Assembly: GCA_039105265.1 (NCBI GenBank)
Contig: JAPFFF010000012.1
Coordinates: forward strand, 620,001-684,000
DNA: 64,000 bases
Direction of reading: 5' to 3'
Source of the DNA: Tritrichomonas musculus
Lineage: Eukaryota > Parabasalia > Tritrichomonadida > Tritrichomonadidae
Within the stretch, counting starts at the first letter, position 1, and every line of letters begins with the position of its first letter. The notes under the pieces were generated by a model that ran no database searches, had not been told where the DNA came from, and worked only from the letters and a program-made list of their open reading frames with translations. A program made the position numbers and the translations under genes. Shown here in pieces: positions 10,568 to 21,100 of this stretch.

Positions 10568-10640
10568 AATGACATTATAACTTTTATTTGTCATCATTTC
10601 AATATTCGATAATAAAAACAAAACAAAAACAAATAATTTA

Positions 10641-11233
10641 TTATTTTAATTATCTTTATTATTTTTATTTTTCTATTCAATTTCGAATGCTGATATAATT
10701 ATCCGCAAACATTAAATTATTTTTAACAAAAACTGTTTTTAACAATCATATTATTTAAAAATTGTATAAAAAAGATCAGAATGTGCACTTGTATTGGAAT
10801 ATAAGTGCAGATTTTGCTGAAAATAAATTAGTTGCTGTGCAATTATTTGTTTAGTATCAGGGCTACAACCTTAGATTTATGGCTAATATAAAAACTGAAC
10901 TTTTTGAGTTAAATTCTTAAAGTTGAATTTTCCATGAAATTGAAATTTTGAAGATTTGCCTACATTTTTATATATTAGAGTTTCTTTATATAAAGAAAAA
11001 ATTATGTATCTATTAAGGATTTGGTTCAGTAGAACTTTCTATCTGGAAAATTGCCAAAATGTATCTGAGGTTAATAAGTATTACAACTCTTCTTAAGCGA
11101 TTTAGGGCTCAAAAAATAAAAGTAGACCAAGAACATGTAGGCAAAAATCAATTTCTATGCATATATATATTATTTTTAAAAAAATAATGAGTATGACTTG
11201 TGATGTGAAAACTGAATGTTGGTCTCTAAATAA
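10641..11233. other. Intergenic spacer
   Basis: About 590 bases of AT-rich sequence between the inverted duplication and the TTL-like gene. I see no gene, TIR or clear initiator. Confidence 0.5.
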
Positions 11234-12787
11234 ATGAACCAAATCAATGACTTTTTTCTAGAAAATCCGCTTCCCTTCACATACATGAGTTTTCCTTATT
11301 TAGATGATCAGCCCAAACCTCGTCATCCGACACATTTATTTTATGTTAATCAAACCATTGCAGAATTAACCCTCAGATTTTTCAATAGATCTGGACTTCC
11401 ACACATTAAAATCGAAAATGAAGGTAAAAACCCTCTTTCCTGGGGAAGTTGGAACATATCGTGGGGACAACAATTTGATCCTCCAGAATATCGTCTTTGT
11501 ACTGCATGGCAAAAGATCAACCACTTTGCAGGCTCATTTTATCTAGGCCGCAAAGCCGAATTGCATCAAAGAATGACAGAACTTGCCCAGCGAACGGGCC
11601 AAGAACACGTTGATTTTTACCCACTTTCATTCATGACTCCCTCAGAGCTTCCCCGACTAATCAAAAAGTGGAAAGATGTCAAATATTGGATTAAGAAGCC
11701 ATCATCAGCTGCCCGAGGTGAAGGCATCCATGTTGTCTCCAGTTCAGAGTCGCCATCTCCGTTAGAAAAGGACGACGATACGCAATACGTTATTCAAGAA
11801 TTCATTGAGAGACCGTTATTAATAAACGGTCTCCACAAGTTTGATGTTCGGCTTTATGCTTTGGTTACGTCTGTTGCTCCTCTTCGTATCTATCTGCATG
11901 AATGTGGACTTGCTCGTATTGCAACACATGATTATTTCTCGAATTCGTCAAATTCAATTGATGTGAATGATCTGGCGGCGATGCTGACGAATGTCTCGTT
12001 GAATAGGAATGAGGAAGGATTCTCCGTTTCACAGCAAAAGATTCCACTTAGTCAGCTTTATGATATTTTGAGAAAACAAGGAATAAACACTGACTTAATC
12101 GTGAAGGATTTTGAAAGAATTGTCACTTTTACAATCATTTCTGCAGCCTCCAAAATTCGTCAGTATCATCAATCACTCGTTCCACACAGGCAAACTTCGT
12201 TTGAAATGTTCGGATTCGACATTCTTATTGATGAGAAATTGAAGTGTTGGCTCATGGAAGTCAATATTTCACCTTCAATGAGTGGAAAAGATGCTGAATT
12301 CGATCGAAATCAAAAATATAACATAATGGCTGAAATGTACGATATTGGACGCGTCATTTACTGTGATCCTTCATCTGTTAAAGTGTCTTCAGATGGCCAG
12401 GAAAAATTTGTTTTATCTCAAAATGATTCGAGAACAAGAAAGGCAGTTGAGTTGTATGATGATTATTGGAGAGACTCAATTAAATCAATCAATATGAAAG
12501 TGAATCCTACTCCGTGGGACTGGTCGAGGCCAATTTTCGCTGATATTGTGGCTGTGAGAGATTTCATTGAGGAGAAGGGAAGATTGAGAAAGTTTAAAAA
12601 AGTTTTTCCAAGGAGGAAAAATATTGATGATTGTGTAAAATGCTTTGAAAAGCTCGGTTACTTGGACAGATCATTTTTCACATGGATCAAAATGTCTAAC
12701 GAGGAGAGACTTAATGCATTAAAGAGAGGAGAGCAAACCTATTTAAATGGATTAAAAGAAATTGAGCAAAAATTAAATCATTTGTGA
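11234..12787 (+). CDS. Tubulin-tyrosine-ligase-like protein (TTLL; probable glutamylase or glycylase)
   Basis: This 517-residue ATP-grasp enzyme probably adds Glu (or Gly) to tubulin tails on flagellar and cytoskeletal microtubules. The TTL signatures appear in order: WIKKPSSAARGEGIHVV (about 152-168; P-loop-like lysine and glycine-rich loop), QEFIERPLLINGLHKFDVRLYALV (about 188-211), and FEMFGFDILID...CWLMEVNISPSM (about 326-352) with the E-x-N metal-binding pair. The N-terminal WGSWNISWGQQ and FAGSFYLGRKAEL regions also match TTLLs of the TTLL4/5 type. Length and motifs look complete. The ATG at 11234 precedes the conserved N-terminal region. Exact amino-acid and substrate specificity cannot be read from the sequence. 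Confidence 0.93.
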   Translation: MNQINDFFLENPLPFTYMSFPYLDDQPKPRHPTHLFYVNQTIAELTLRFFNRSGLPHIKIENEGKNPLSWGSWNISWGQQFDPPEYRLCTAWQKINHFAGSFYLGRKAELHQRMTELAQRTGQEHVDFYPLSFMTPSELPRLIKKWKDVKYWIKKPSSAARGEGIHVVSSSESPSPLEKDDDTQYVIQEFIERPLLINGLHKFDVRLYALVTSVAPLRIYLHECGLARIATHDYFSNSSNSIDVNDLAAMLTNVSLNRNEEGFSVSQQKIPLSQLYDILRKQGINTDLIVKDFERIVTFTIISAASKIRQYHQSLVPHRQTSFEMFGFDILIDEKLKCWLMEVNISPSMSGKDAEFDRNQKYNIMAEMYDIGRVIYCDPSSVKVSSDGQEKFVLSQNDSRTRKAVELYDDYWRDSIKSINMKVNPTPWDWSRPIFADIVAVRDFIEEKGRLRKFKKVFPRRKNIDDCVKCFEKLGYLDRSFFTWIKMSNEERLNALKRGEQTYLNGLKEIEQKLNHL

Positions 12788-13440
12788 ATGATAATAAATG
12801 TATGTATTGAAATGACTCCTTGAATAAAAGTAAAATTTTTATACAATAGCTTTTGACTTTTTTTTTAAACTCAGGCCTGAGTTTATACAAAAGCTTAATT
12901 ATTTCAATCAAAACATTAAAGAAATAATAATAAAAAAAAATTGTTGAGATTGCTAAGAAGAAGATATCAAATTATTAAAGAGTTTTGCATCCCACCTTGT
13001 AGTATTGATAATTGTGTGAATATTGATAATGCTTAAGTCAAAATTGATAAGATTATTATTATTAGCCTCTACAATGTAATAATTGGTTCTCATCTTCTAA
13101 ACTTCAATTTTCTGAATTGAAAAAAAAAAAAAAAAAGAGGTTCATCAACTCTATTTAAAAAATATTTTTTAAATTATAGAAAATTATAATCTTCATCAAC
13201 TCTATTTAACAAATACTTGATTATATAGAAAATGAAGATTATAAAGAAGAAAATTTTCTTTCAGCCAAGTTTTTAGATAATTATCTGATTTTGTTTTTCT
13301 CCTCTCAAACAGTGTTGGGATTTTGAGAAAAAAATAAAACTTTCAAATTTGAAAAAGTATTCAAAACATAAGTAAGTTTGAATTTAAATAACGAACTTTG
13401 AGACAAATAAGTTAATGGCCACCTTTCTTAACCAAGATGT
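12788..13440. other. Intergenic region with small repeats
   Basis: It holds an 18-bp perfect palindrome (AAACTCAGGCCTGAGTTT, 12867-12884) just past the TTL-like stop and after a T-run. A phrase TTCATCAACTCTATTTAA is repeated near 13141 and 13194, next to a poly-A tract near 13120. No gene seen. Confidence 0.45.
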
Positions 13441-13451
13441 CTATTAAATAA

Positions 13452-13677
13452 ACATTGAATTAACGCCAACTTTTTGGATTTATGCAATTGATTCGGAAAA
13501 TGCAGAATTATTAAATTCATCTCCTTGAAGAAAAAAATGATATTCCTGATGATGATTATTACAACAGTTTTTCAACAATAATTGAATGTCATCATAATGA
13601 AATCGTAGTTTATATCAAAGATAATTTTTTGAAAAGTTCATACATTGATAAAAGAATTCAGAAAAAATTGAGTTGAA
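13452..13677 (+). pseudogene. Ankyrin-repeat (DUF3447-type) N-terminal relic
   Basis: A short stretch reads IPDDDYYNSFSTIIECHHNE followed by IVVYIKDNFL. This is the hallmark N-terminal region of the DUF3447/ankyrin proteins that exist in hundreds of copies in trichomonads (pattern IPDDDxxxS...xxxCHHNEI..YI..NFL). Upstream, weakly matching words for the preceding helix (FLDLCN, IIKFI) occur in mixed frames, and the ankyrin repeats that should follow are absent because the frame stops near 13677. It is therefore a decayed fragment of a host gene. Confidence 0.6.
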
Positions 13678-13698
13678 TAATCGTATAAACTTTTTAAA

Positions 13699-14919
13699 AT
13701 GACTTTTATATCAGCATTGTTGTCTGGATATACGTTTTATTCCTATCTTTTGGGCTATGGAATGATTTTCATGCTTGGGACAGGCTTATGCTTCATTGGT
13801 ATCGACAATATTATGGCAATAACTTTTTGTTCTGGTGGTGTTTTGTACATCGTGATTGCCCTTGGCTGTGGGTGTGTTTTCCCATCGATTCGTTTTTTGA
13901 CTAAGAAAGGCGAATATGACGAAAATGAAGAAAGGAAAAAAATGGATTGTTGGTGCATATATTGTGGTTTTTGCTGCTGTAAATGCAAATCTCAATACTA
14001 TGCAATTCAATTTACATATTCATTATCTAAATCATTATTATTAATGACATTATTTTTAATACCGATTCTTCAGGGGAGCTACAAGCTTGCAGTTCTTTAT
14101 GGCCTTGTTGTCTTTGGGATTCTAATAATTTCGATTATTATCGAATCAATAGTAGCGCTTGTCAAATACCTCAGAAAATATGTATATTTCGACGAATTAA
14201 CAAATGTTCCCAAATTCATCGATTTATGCTTAAGCTTTTTCTCATTATTAATTATCCCATCAACAGAACACTTCATGAACTTGGTTACAGGGAAATATTA
14301 TAACAATTGGAGATTGATCATATGTTATATTTTCTACTCTCTTATTGTTCCACTCGGTCTAACGATAATAATGATTGCGATGAGATTCGAATCAATTCTA
14401 GGCAAATACAAAGACTACAAGATTGCATTTGTTTACATTTTTGAACTAGGTGACATTGTCAGGCAGATTGCTTACGCCATTTGCGCATCATATGATATCT
14501 CATACGCTTGCATCGGATTGGAAGTTGCCTGGATTGTGCTCGTATTCGCATGCAGGCCATTTCAGAACAAGAGCGACTCCTTCCTTCAGCTCGGTGGTTC
14601 CGTAATTCTAATCATTGAACTCGCTGTCTGCATTGCACACGAGAAGAAGGGAAGCGGATTCCTCTCATTCAAACTCGCGTGGTTCTTGCTCGTCCTGGCC
14701 TGCATCCCTGCCGTTGGGGCGCTGTACGTATACTTCATCTTCGACTTTACGATAAACGAGGACGATGAGGACGAAGAAGATGAAAAAGAGGATGAAAAGA
14801 AGGCGTACGAGCTGGGACTGTTCATTAGAGTTGTGTCGCCTGTCGCGTGGGTGTTTCTCCCGCTCCTTTTCTTCTTTTATTTCTTCAGAGAGTTGCAGCC
14901 AAAAGGATACATGCGATAG
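13699..14919 (+). CDS. Unrecognised multi-pass membrane protein (406 aa) with Cys cluster and acidic loop
   Basis: About nine or ten hydrophobic segments are visible (near residues 17-37, 40-62, 105-125, 129-157, 172-190, 206-228, 255-288, 297-315, 325-350 and 380-400), so it is an integral membrane protein. After segment 2 a cytosol-like loop carries seven Cys in 13 residues (CWCIYCGFCCCKC, 84-96), which could be acylated or bind metal. Before the last segment lies an acidic stretch EDDEDEEDEKEDEKK (about 353-370). I do not recognise a transporter family signature. The last ~500 bases are GC-richer than the first half and than the flanks, which may reflect codon bias or patchwork origin. ATG at 13699; no signal peptide beyond the first membrane segment. 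Confidence 0.75.
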   Translation: MTFISALLSGYTFYSYLLGYGMIFMLGTGLCFIGIDNIMAITFCSGGVLYIVIALGCGCVFPSIRFLTKKGEYDENEERKKMDCWCIYCGFCCCKCKSQYYAIQFTYSLSKSLLLMTLFLIPILQGSYKLAVLYGLVVFGILIISIIIESIVALVKYLRKYVYFDELTNVPKFIDLCLSFFSLLIIPSTEHFMNLVTGKYYNNWRLIICYIFYSLIVPLGLTIIMIAMRFESILGKYKDYKIAFVYIFELGDIVRQIAYAICASYDISYACIGLEVAWIVLVFACRPFQNKSDSFLQLGGSVILIIELAVCIAHEKKGSGFLSFKLAWFLLVLACIPAVGALYVYFIFDFTINEDDEDEEDEKEDEKKAYELGLFIRVVSPVAWVFLPLLFFFYFFRELQPKGYMR

Positions 14920-15440
14920 ATTTATTTATGTAAAAACTAATTAGTTTATTTAATATTTAAAGAATTGACAGAAATGAAGAATTTTTATGAGTACCGATCA
15001 CTTTTTCAGAAGAAAATAATCGTTTCTTATTTCAAGCTCAATTTTTCATAAAAATGGCTTAAAATTCTGTGCGTTTTTTATAAAAATTTGAATTAAAGTA
15101 AATAAAAAAAAAAATTGTATATTTAATTCAAAACTGAAACAAATTGAGTCATAATATTGGATTCAGAATGAATAGGAAAGCTTTCAATTTTTTTCAATGT
15201 TTCTCAGAAAAAAATAAAAGCATTAAGTATGGGACAAATTAACCATAAAGATCAATAATTTTGATCTTGAGGTATTGAAAAAGTTTATCACATTCATTTT
15301 GAATACAACATTATGACTCAATCTGTTTCCGCACTTTTATTTGAATTTTTACTTTTTCAGATAATTATATAGTTACACTCTTTTTCTCAATTTTAAATAT
15401 ACTCAGAAATAAAAATGAAGTGAATGATCTATAATCATTT
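14920..15440. repeat. Dispersed inverted-repeat element (copy A)
   Basis: The segment from about 15001 to 15360 shares its layout and much of its sequence with 30188-30440: both open with CTTTTTCAGAAG-AAATAATCGT and contain TTTTTTTCAATGTTTCTC followed by a GTATTGAAAAAGTTT block. Within this copy the arms near 15068-15172 and 15291-15360 are inverted repeats of each other (GAGTCATAAT with ATTATGACTC). This looks like a non-coding foldback element or MITE. Confidence 0.6.
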
Positions 15441-15450
15441 TTATTATTAG

Positions 15451-15660
15451 ATCAAATGGATCAACAGCTTCAGGAATTTGAGAAACAACGGCTGTAAAAA
15501 ATTCAAAACTTGGATCAGCAAGAACAACAAAAGATGCAACAATTAGAAAATCAGATTCAACAAAAAATTCAAGAAATAGAGCAGCAATATCAGCATAAGA
15601 AACAAGAAATTGAACATCAATTTTAACAAGGAATGCAACAATTTTAATAGTAATTGTAAT
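15451..15660 (+). pseudogene. Gln-rich coiled-coil protein relic
   Basis: One plus-strand frame reads LDQMDQQLQEFEKQRL, a stop, and then a Gln/Glu-rich heptad run (QQLENQIQQKIQEIEQQYQ) before further stops. This is typical of large trichomonad coiled-coil proteins. The several in-frame stops and the absence of both ends mark it as a decayed fragment. Confidence 0.5.
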
Positions 15661-16130
15661 GAATTTAATTTCTTTGTTGTCTTTGTTGAGCAGAATGGCA
15701 TTCATCACCTGATCTTCTTTCATAGGCCAGCAATCAAAATCTATTATTAAAATACAGTTATTCAAAATCTAATCTTCTTATTTTTTTGGTAAAATGTGTT
15801 CGTGGCTATAATCAAAAAAAAAAAAAAAAAAAAAAAAAAGATTTGTGACTTTAATTGTTGTAAAGCAAATGAAATCTAATAAAGAAAGTTCAGGATTTTA
15901 AAATAGAATTTTTCTGAGAACTCATTTAAAGTTATTAATTCTTGCAAATATCAAATAAAAATATCTTGTTAAAAAAAATTAATTAAAACAAAAAAGCATT
16001 TAATAAGATAGTTTGCATTAAACAAAATATATTTCTTTTTAATTTCAGATATGTTGAGATATGTTTTTGATGCAAATTTGTGCTCAAAAATTAATGATCA
16101 TAAAGTATTCAAAATCTTATAATAAAAAAA
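15661..16130. other. Intergenic region with long poly-A tract
   Basis: A homopolymer of about 28 A lies near 15811-15839. Otherwise AT-rich, with no gene visible before the BTB gene. Confidence 0.5.
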
Positions 16131-17465
16131 ATGAGTGAAACAAATAAAATACAACTTAAGCAATCATGTATTATGCATATACCTATTCAAAATTATGGTA
16201 ATGATTTCACGTTTATGGTTAATGAACAAAAGTTCAAAACTAACCGATTGATATCTGATCTTTTATCACCAAAAATTTCTAAAATGCATTTAATTGATCC
16301 GACAATTGAATTATTTACAATAAAAACAACAAATCATGGCGATTTTTCGCATATTCTTAATCTCATTAATTTTGAGCAAGATGATATTCCAGAAAATGAA
16401 CTCCCGTTCGTAGCAGAAGTAATTGAAATTCTTGAATTAGATTCCTTTGAATTTACGCCTAAAATAAAAGCAAGAAAAATTACAATTGATAACGTTTTTA
16501 ATGAAATTCAAAATCATGAAAAAAATAGCAAATTTTTTTCACAAAATTTTGAAGAAGAAATTGATTTTATTTCATCAAATTTTTACATTCTTTGTGAAGA
16601 ACATGAAGAAGAGTTTGCAAATTTGAGAATAAACACAATTTATAAAATATTAAGCAATGACCAATTACGACTTGAAAATGAAGATCAGCTTCTGAATTTT
16701 ATCAACAAACTTTATTCAAAAAATTCAATGTATTCAATTTTATATGAAAAAGTTATGTTCACAAATGTTTCATCTAAATATATGAATGAATTTGTCGAGG
16801 TTTTTGACTTGAATGACATTTCATCGCAAACATGGATAAATCTTTGCATGAGATTAACAAATTCATTGGAAATTAAAAAAATTGAATGTTGTGAAAGACG
16901 ATACAATATAATTCAGACAAATAAAATATCTGAAAATCAAGGATCTTTGTTTAAATATGATGAAAATAATGATTTTTCTGGAATTTTTAACTTTTTGAGA
17001 AAGAAATCAAATGAAAATATTGAAAAAGAAATAAATGTCACATCATCATCTATTCACGGCAATTATGAAGAAAATTTGCCAAAAAATGTTGTATTGTTTG
17101 AAAACCAAAGCAAACGTTTTATTTCAGCAAATGAACCAAATAGTTGGCTCTGTTTTGATTTTAAAGATCATCAAGTAATTCTAACGGAATATACAATAAA
17201 AACAAGTTGTTTATTTGAAAAGAATAAGCGTCACCCAAGAAGCTGGGTCATTGAAGGATCAAATGACAACAATTCATGGGAAATTCTTGATGAACAAAAA
17301 GATTGTTCAGAAATAAATGGGAAAAGTATTACTCATACTTTTTCAGTCAATAATCAAGAATTGAAAAAATTTAAGATGATAAGATTGCGTGCAACAGGGC
17401 CAAATTGGGATGGTTCTAATTATCTATTAATTGAATCTTTTGAAATATATGGTAGATATATTTAA
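16131..17465 (+). CDS. BTB/BACK + F5/8 type C (discoidin-like) domain protein
   Basis: This is a 444-residue protein. Residues about 20-115 (FTFMVNEQKFKTNRLISDLLSPKISKM...) form a BTB/POZ-like fold with the usual N-EQ/F-x-x-x-R-L-I-S pattern. Residues about 120-240 are helical and BACK-like. The C-terminal ~150 residues match an F5/8C jelly-roll: SWLCFDFKDHQVILTEYTI, RSWVIEGSNDNNSWEILDEQ, MIRLRATGPNWDGSNYL and ESFEIYG are its core strands. This architecture is a large expanded family in trichomonads. There is no signal peptide, so the F5/8C domain probably acts inside the cell, perhaps in a ubiquitin-ligase adaptor (inference). ATG at 16131; complete. Confidence 0.88.
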   Translation: MSETNKIQLKQSCIMHIPIQNYGNDFTFMVNEQKFKTNRLISDLLSPKISKMHLIDPTIELFTIKTTNHGDFSHILNLINFEQDDIPENELPFVAEVIEILELDSFEFTPKIKARKITIDNVFNEIQNHEKNSKFFSQNFEEEIDFISSNFYILCEEHEEEFANLRINTIYKILSNDQLRLENEDQLLNFINKLYSKNSMYSILYEKVMFTNVSSKYMNEFVEVFDLNDISSQTWINLCMRLTNSLEIKKIECCERRYNIIQTNKISENQGSLFKYDENNDFSGIFNFLRKKSNENIEKEINVTSSSIHGNYEENLPKNVVLFENQSKRFISANEPNSWLCFDFKDHQVILTEYTIKTSCLFEKNKRHPRSWVIEGSNDNNSWEILDEQKDCSEINGKSITHTFSVNNQELKKFKMIRLRATGPNWDGSNYLLIESFEIYGRYI

Positions 17466-18155
17466 ACTTTTTTTAATTGGAATATTCCAATTCTTTGAAA
17501 TAAAAATATTATTTTGATAATGTATTATTATAGTGCTGTGATTTTATTTTGAAATGAATTGCCTTAGAATTGATATTTTGTAAAGTATTGAAAAAATGAC
17601 CAATTGGTTAATGATATTTTAAGTATTTTTGTTAGCCAAGTTCACTTTTTTCGAACTGAAAATGTTAATATCAATTCGATCAGACAGAAATCAATATATA
17701 TGCGATTGATGAAAAATAATATATACTATATAACATTGTATTTTATTTACCATGTATTTTTTATGATTTTTATGAAAAATCATATAATTATTTATTTAAA
17801 CTTCAATTTTTCAATAGAACCCCCTCAATTGATGTTTAATGAGATTCATTAGAATTTATGATTCTACTTCGGTTTCAAATAATTTAACCAATAATGTGCC
17901 CAGCATTTTTTTTTTTTTTTATCATTTATTCATAGACAATTGAAAGTTATGAATGTATCATGGCTGTTAAGGCCAATATTGGCCTTGTAAAGAATATTTT
18001 TTTAGTTGATATTTATCATGAACATTAAAATATCGATATTCAATAAAACTATTCACTTGTAAAATTAAAAAAAATTAATAAACTAATGAAGTTTTTATTT
18101 AAACAAAAAAAAAAAAAAAAAAGAAAGAAAGAAAGAAAAAATGAAGAAAAAATAA
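17466..18155. other. Intergenic region between convergent genes
   Basis: About 690 bases between the stops of the BTB gene and the glycogen-synthase-like gene. Contains poly-T near 17909-17922, poly-A near 18103-18121 and a short (GAAA)n run near 18121-18140. No gene seen. Confidence 0.5.
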
Positions 18156-21100
18156 TTAACTAGGGGACTTATTTTGTCCAGGTTCGTAAATCTTCATGAA
18201 CAGTCTATTGAATTCTCTAGCCCATTCCTTTGCCACTTTTTCAGTTGACAGAACAGATTTGGCCGCGTTCTTTCTCAAAATTTCATACTGTTTCTTATCC
18301 AAGAACAAGTTGTAAGCTCTTTCAACAGCCATTTTGAAGTCGCCATGTCGATGAGACCAGAACAAGAAACCGTTGCCAGTTTGCGTATTTCTATCGTACT
18401 CAAACACGGTGTCAGCCAAACCGCCAGTTCTGAAGGCAATTACAGGTGTTCCGCTAGCGAATGACTCTTGTTGGACTATTCCAGAAGGCTCGAATAGAGA
18501 GGGGACAAGCATGTAATCAGCGCCGTGATCGCCAACAAGGCCATCGCCAAAGAATTGAGAAGGATCGGCCCAAAAGTTCTTTGGATATCTCTTCTTCAAG
18601 TCCCACATTTTCTGAGTGCAAGGGAGGCCGTACTCGCGATCATCGGCAGCAGCCTGACCACCTACGATGAATTGAAGATTTCCGTTGAATTTTTTATGAA
18701 GTTCTTCAAAAGTGTCAACGATGAGATAGACGCCTTTTTGTTCAACAATTCTACCGACGAAAATAAAGACACATTTATTGAGATCAATTTCACCGAAGAA
18801 CTTTTGCTGTATGAATGCCTTTGCTTGTCGATGATCCATATGAAGTTTGTTCAAAGCATCAAGACGCTCTTGAACGCGAATTCCATTAGAATAAGCAAAA
18901 GGCTCAGGGAAATGACGAAGGAAATAATTGTAAGGCGAACCTTCAAGCAATTCATCACGATACTTCTTCGAAACAGTTGCCCATTGATCTGATGCAAGTA
19001 GAGCACAAAGAGAAGGATCGAATGAATGATCAAATGGATCAACTATCATTTCATCAGGTAATTGATGAATATAATGCAAAGAGCTCGTATTTCCATCGCT
19101 GGGCCAAAGCTTGCCTGCATAGCCAACGCCAAGATTATGGAAAATATGCAAAAATTTGCTGCCATTAAAAACTGATCCAAATGTCTTGCGTGCGTAAGCA
19201 GCAGTTAATCCAGTCATCCAATCATTAGTGACAACTAATGAAGGAATCATTTGTGTTTGACAGCAAAGTTCAAGGGGAGCTTTGGCCATTAATACAAGTA
19301 ATTGAAGACGGAATGATGTTGAACCTGTTTGATATGGTGCTGAAAAGAATGAATAATGATGTAAAAACCAGCATTTTACACCATCAACAAGTCCATAATA
19401 AACACCGATTTCTGTCTTGTTTGGACAATAAACGTCCATCTTAAATTTGAATGTTACATTATATTTGTTTAAATAATTGGTTTCGCCTTTGGGTGACACA
19501 CTATAATATGGCGAAACTACATGAATATCAAGTCCTAATGAAACAAGTTCTTTAGCAAGTTCCCAAACCATTGTTGACAAACCACCGACTTTTGAAAATG
19601 GACCAAGTTCTGGTGCTGTAAGCATAACTGGTCCTAATTTATTTGCTTCAATTACATCATTTGCAAATTTAGAAATAAATTCAAGTCCTTCTTTATTTTT
19701 ATTTTCTTTCATTCGCTTGAGAATTCGAAGAACTTTTTCTTCTCTTTTCTCAATGATTTCATTTTCATTGTCACTATTAAATTGAATTAAGTTTGATTTG
19801 TTTTCTTCCCTTCCATAACGTGTAGCATAAAATAATGATTGCCTAAATGTGATGAATAATTCAGGATCATGAGGTAATGATTTAATAAGTTTAGAAATCT
19901 TTTCATCAATAACTGTTTGACTTTCTTCATCTTCTTTCGATTCAACAATGTCAAGAATTGTACTGAAAATTTGATTGTGCGAAAGAATTGGAATTGAACG
20001 ATAATTGATCGCTCTTTGAAGACGTGTGTAAATGTTCTCCATAAGAATTCTTTGTGTTGCTACCGGAATTGGTGGCTTTATCGCTTGTAGTTCAAAAACG
20101 TTGGTCGAATACTTGCCAATGTCCAAGAAAAGTGAAGATCCTTCCTTTGAGATTTCATCTAGTGCATAATAACAATCTTGACCTTGAGGACCAAGTAAAG
20201 GAACGATCTGAACTACTGACTTTTCATCGAGATTGTGAATGATTGGCAAATCTTTCACAGAGACTTCAAAAATTAAATCATTAGTATAGAAAGCAATACA
20301 AATCAATGCACAATGATTATCTTTGGTTTGCCGTGAAATGGCAAGAATTGCATCTAATTTATCGCTATCATAAGCAACAGGAAGAATATTCAAATCTCCA
20401 GATAAAATCCAATCAGCATGAGCTCTAGTTGCAGCTCTTCCTTTCAACAATTCGCAAAACTTCATAGATGAAAAACTCCACTTTTTGGCCTTTTGTTTCA
20501 AATGAGTATTCGTCAATATTTCATAGGCCGAAGGAACACTCATTGCATTGTCAAGGCAGCCGTTAATGAGTGGCACATCATTAAGGAAAAAGAGGACATC
20601 AATGGCAAGAGACAATCCTTCAATTGATATTTTGATAGGATGATCGGTTAAGGAACAAAAAGACGTTATTATAAGTGAACCTTTTTGAAGGTTTTCTTGA
20701 CGTCTTTTGAAAAAGTTGCTGAAGTTTGTACTGGCGGTTATTTGAAGCAAATCGTCAGTTCGCATACAAACCTCAATTGTTTGTAACAAGACGTTTGAAA
20801 GTTGATTACTTTGAGGAATAATACCACTTTCAATCACAAACCGTTGAAGGTCAAATTCGCTCTTCATCCAAACAAAAGCGTCAGGTCGATTTGCCCACAA
20901 ATTCCTCATCATTTTCATGAAGAAAGGAGAGCAAAAGCTGCTGTGTGAAGTGATGCCACAACGAGATGTTTTCTGGGATTCAATGACAACGCTTCCTTCA
21001 ATGATGTTCTGGTTGTAATAGTGTCTTTCACCGTCTGGATCGAGGCGAAGAAGCTCTCGCATGTCGCGTGGATAGACGTAGTCCCAGTCATCAACATCTC

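Larger units (their letters stand above)
4985..10640. repeat. Imperfect large inverted duplication (two arms around a BspA-like relic)
   Basis: The left arm (about 4985-7835) reappears in reverse complement as the right arm (about 8980-10640). Matching parts are the 215-residue genes (5076-5723 and 9920-10567, 212 of 215 residues identical) and the BspA-like 3' end plus its downstream flank (7442-7835 versus about 8980-9358). The unique centre is about 7836-8980. The arms differ by later insertions: 5749-6966 only in the left arm, 9359-9685 only in the right. Stretches 7010-7442 and 9695-9885 do not match. The gene copies are closer to each other than the BspA copies are (5 differences in about 71 residues), which could mean constraint or local gene conversion. 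Confidence 0.85.

Noticed and set aside
15403-15765. 120-residue minus-strand frame
   Set aside because: Antisense of a Gln-rich coiled-coil relic; Ile/Val/Phe richness is the expected complement of CAA/GAA codons.
18525-18992. 155-residue plus-strand frame inside the glycogen-synthase-like gene
   Set aside because: Lies opposite strongly conserved GT5 motifs, so it is a shadow frame.
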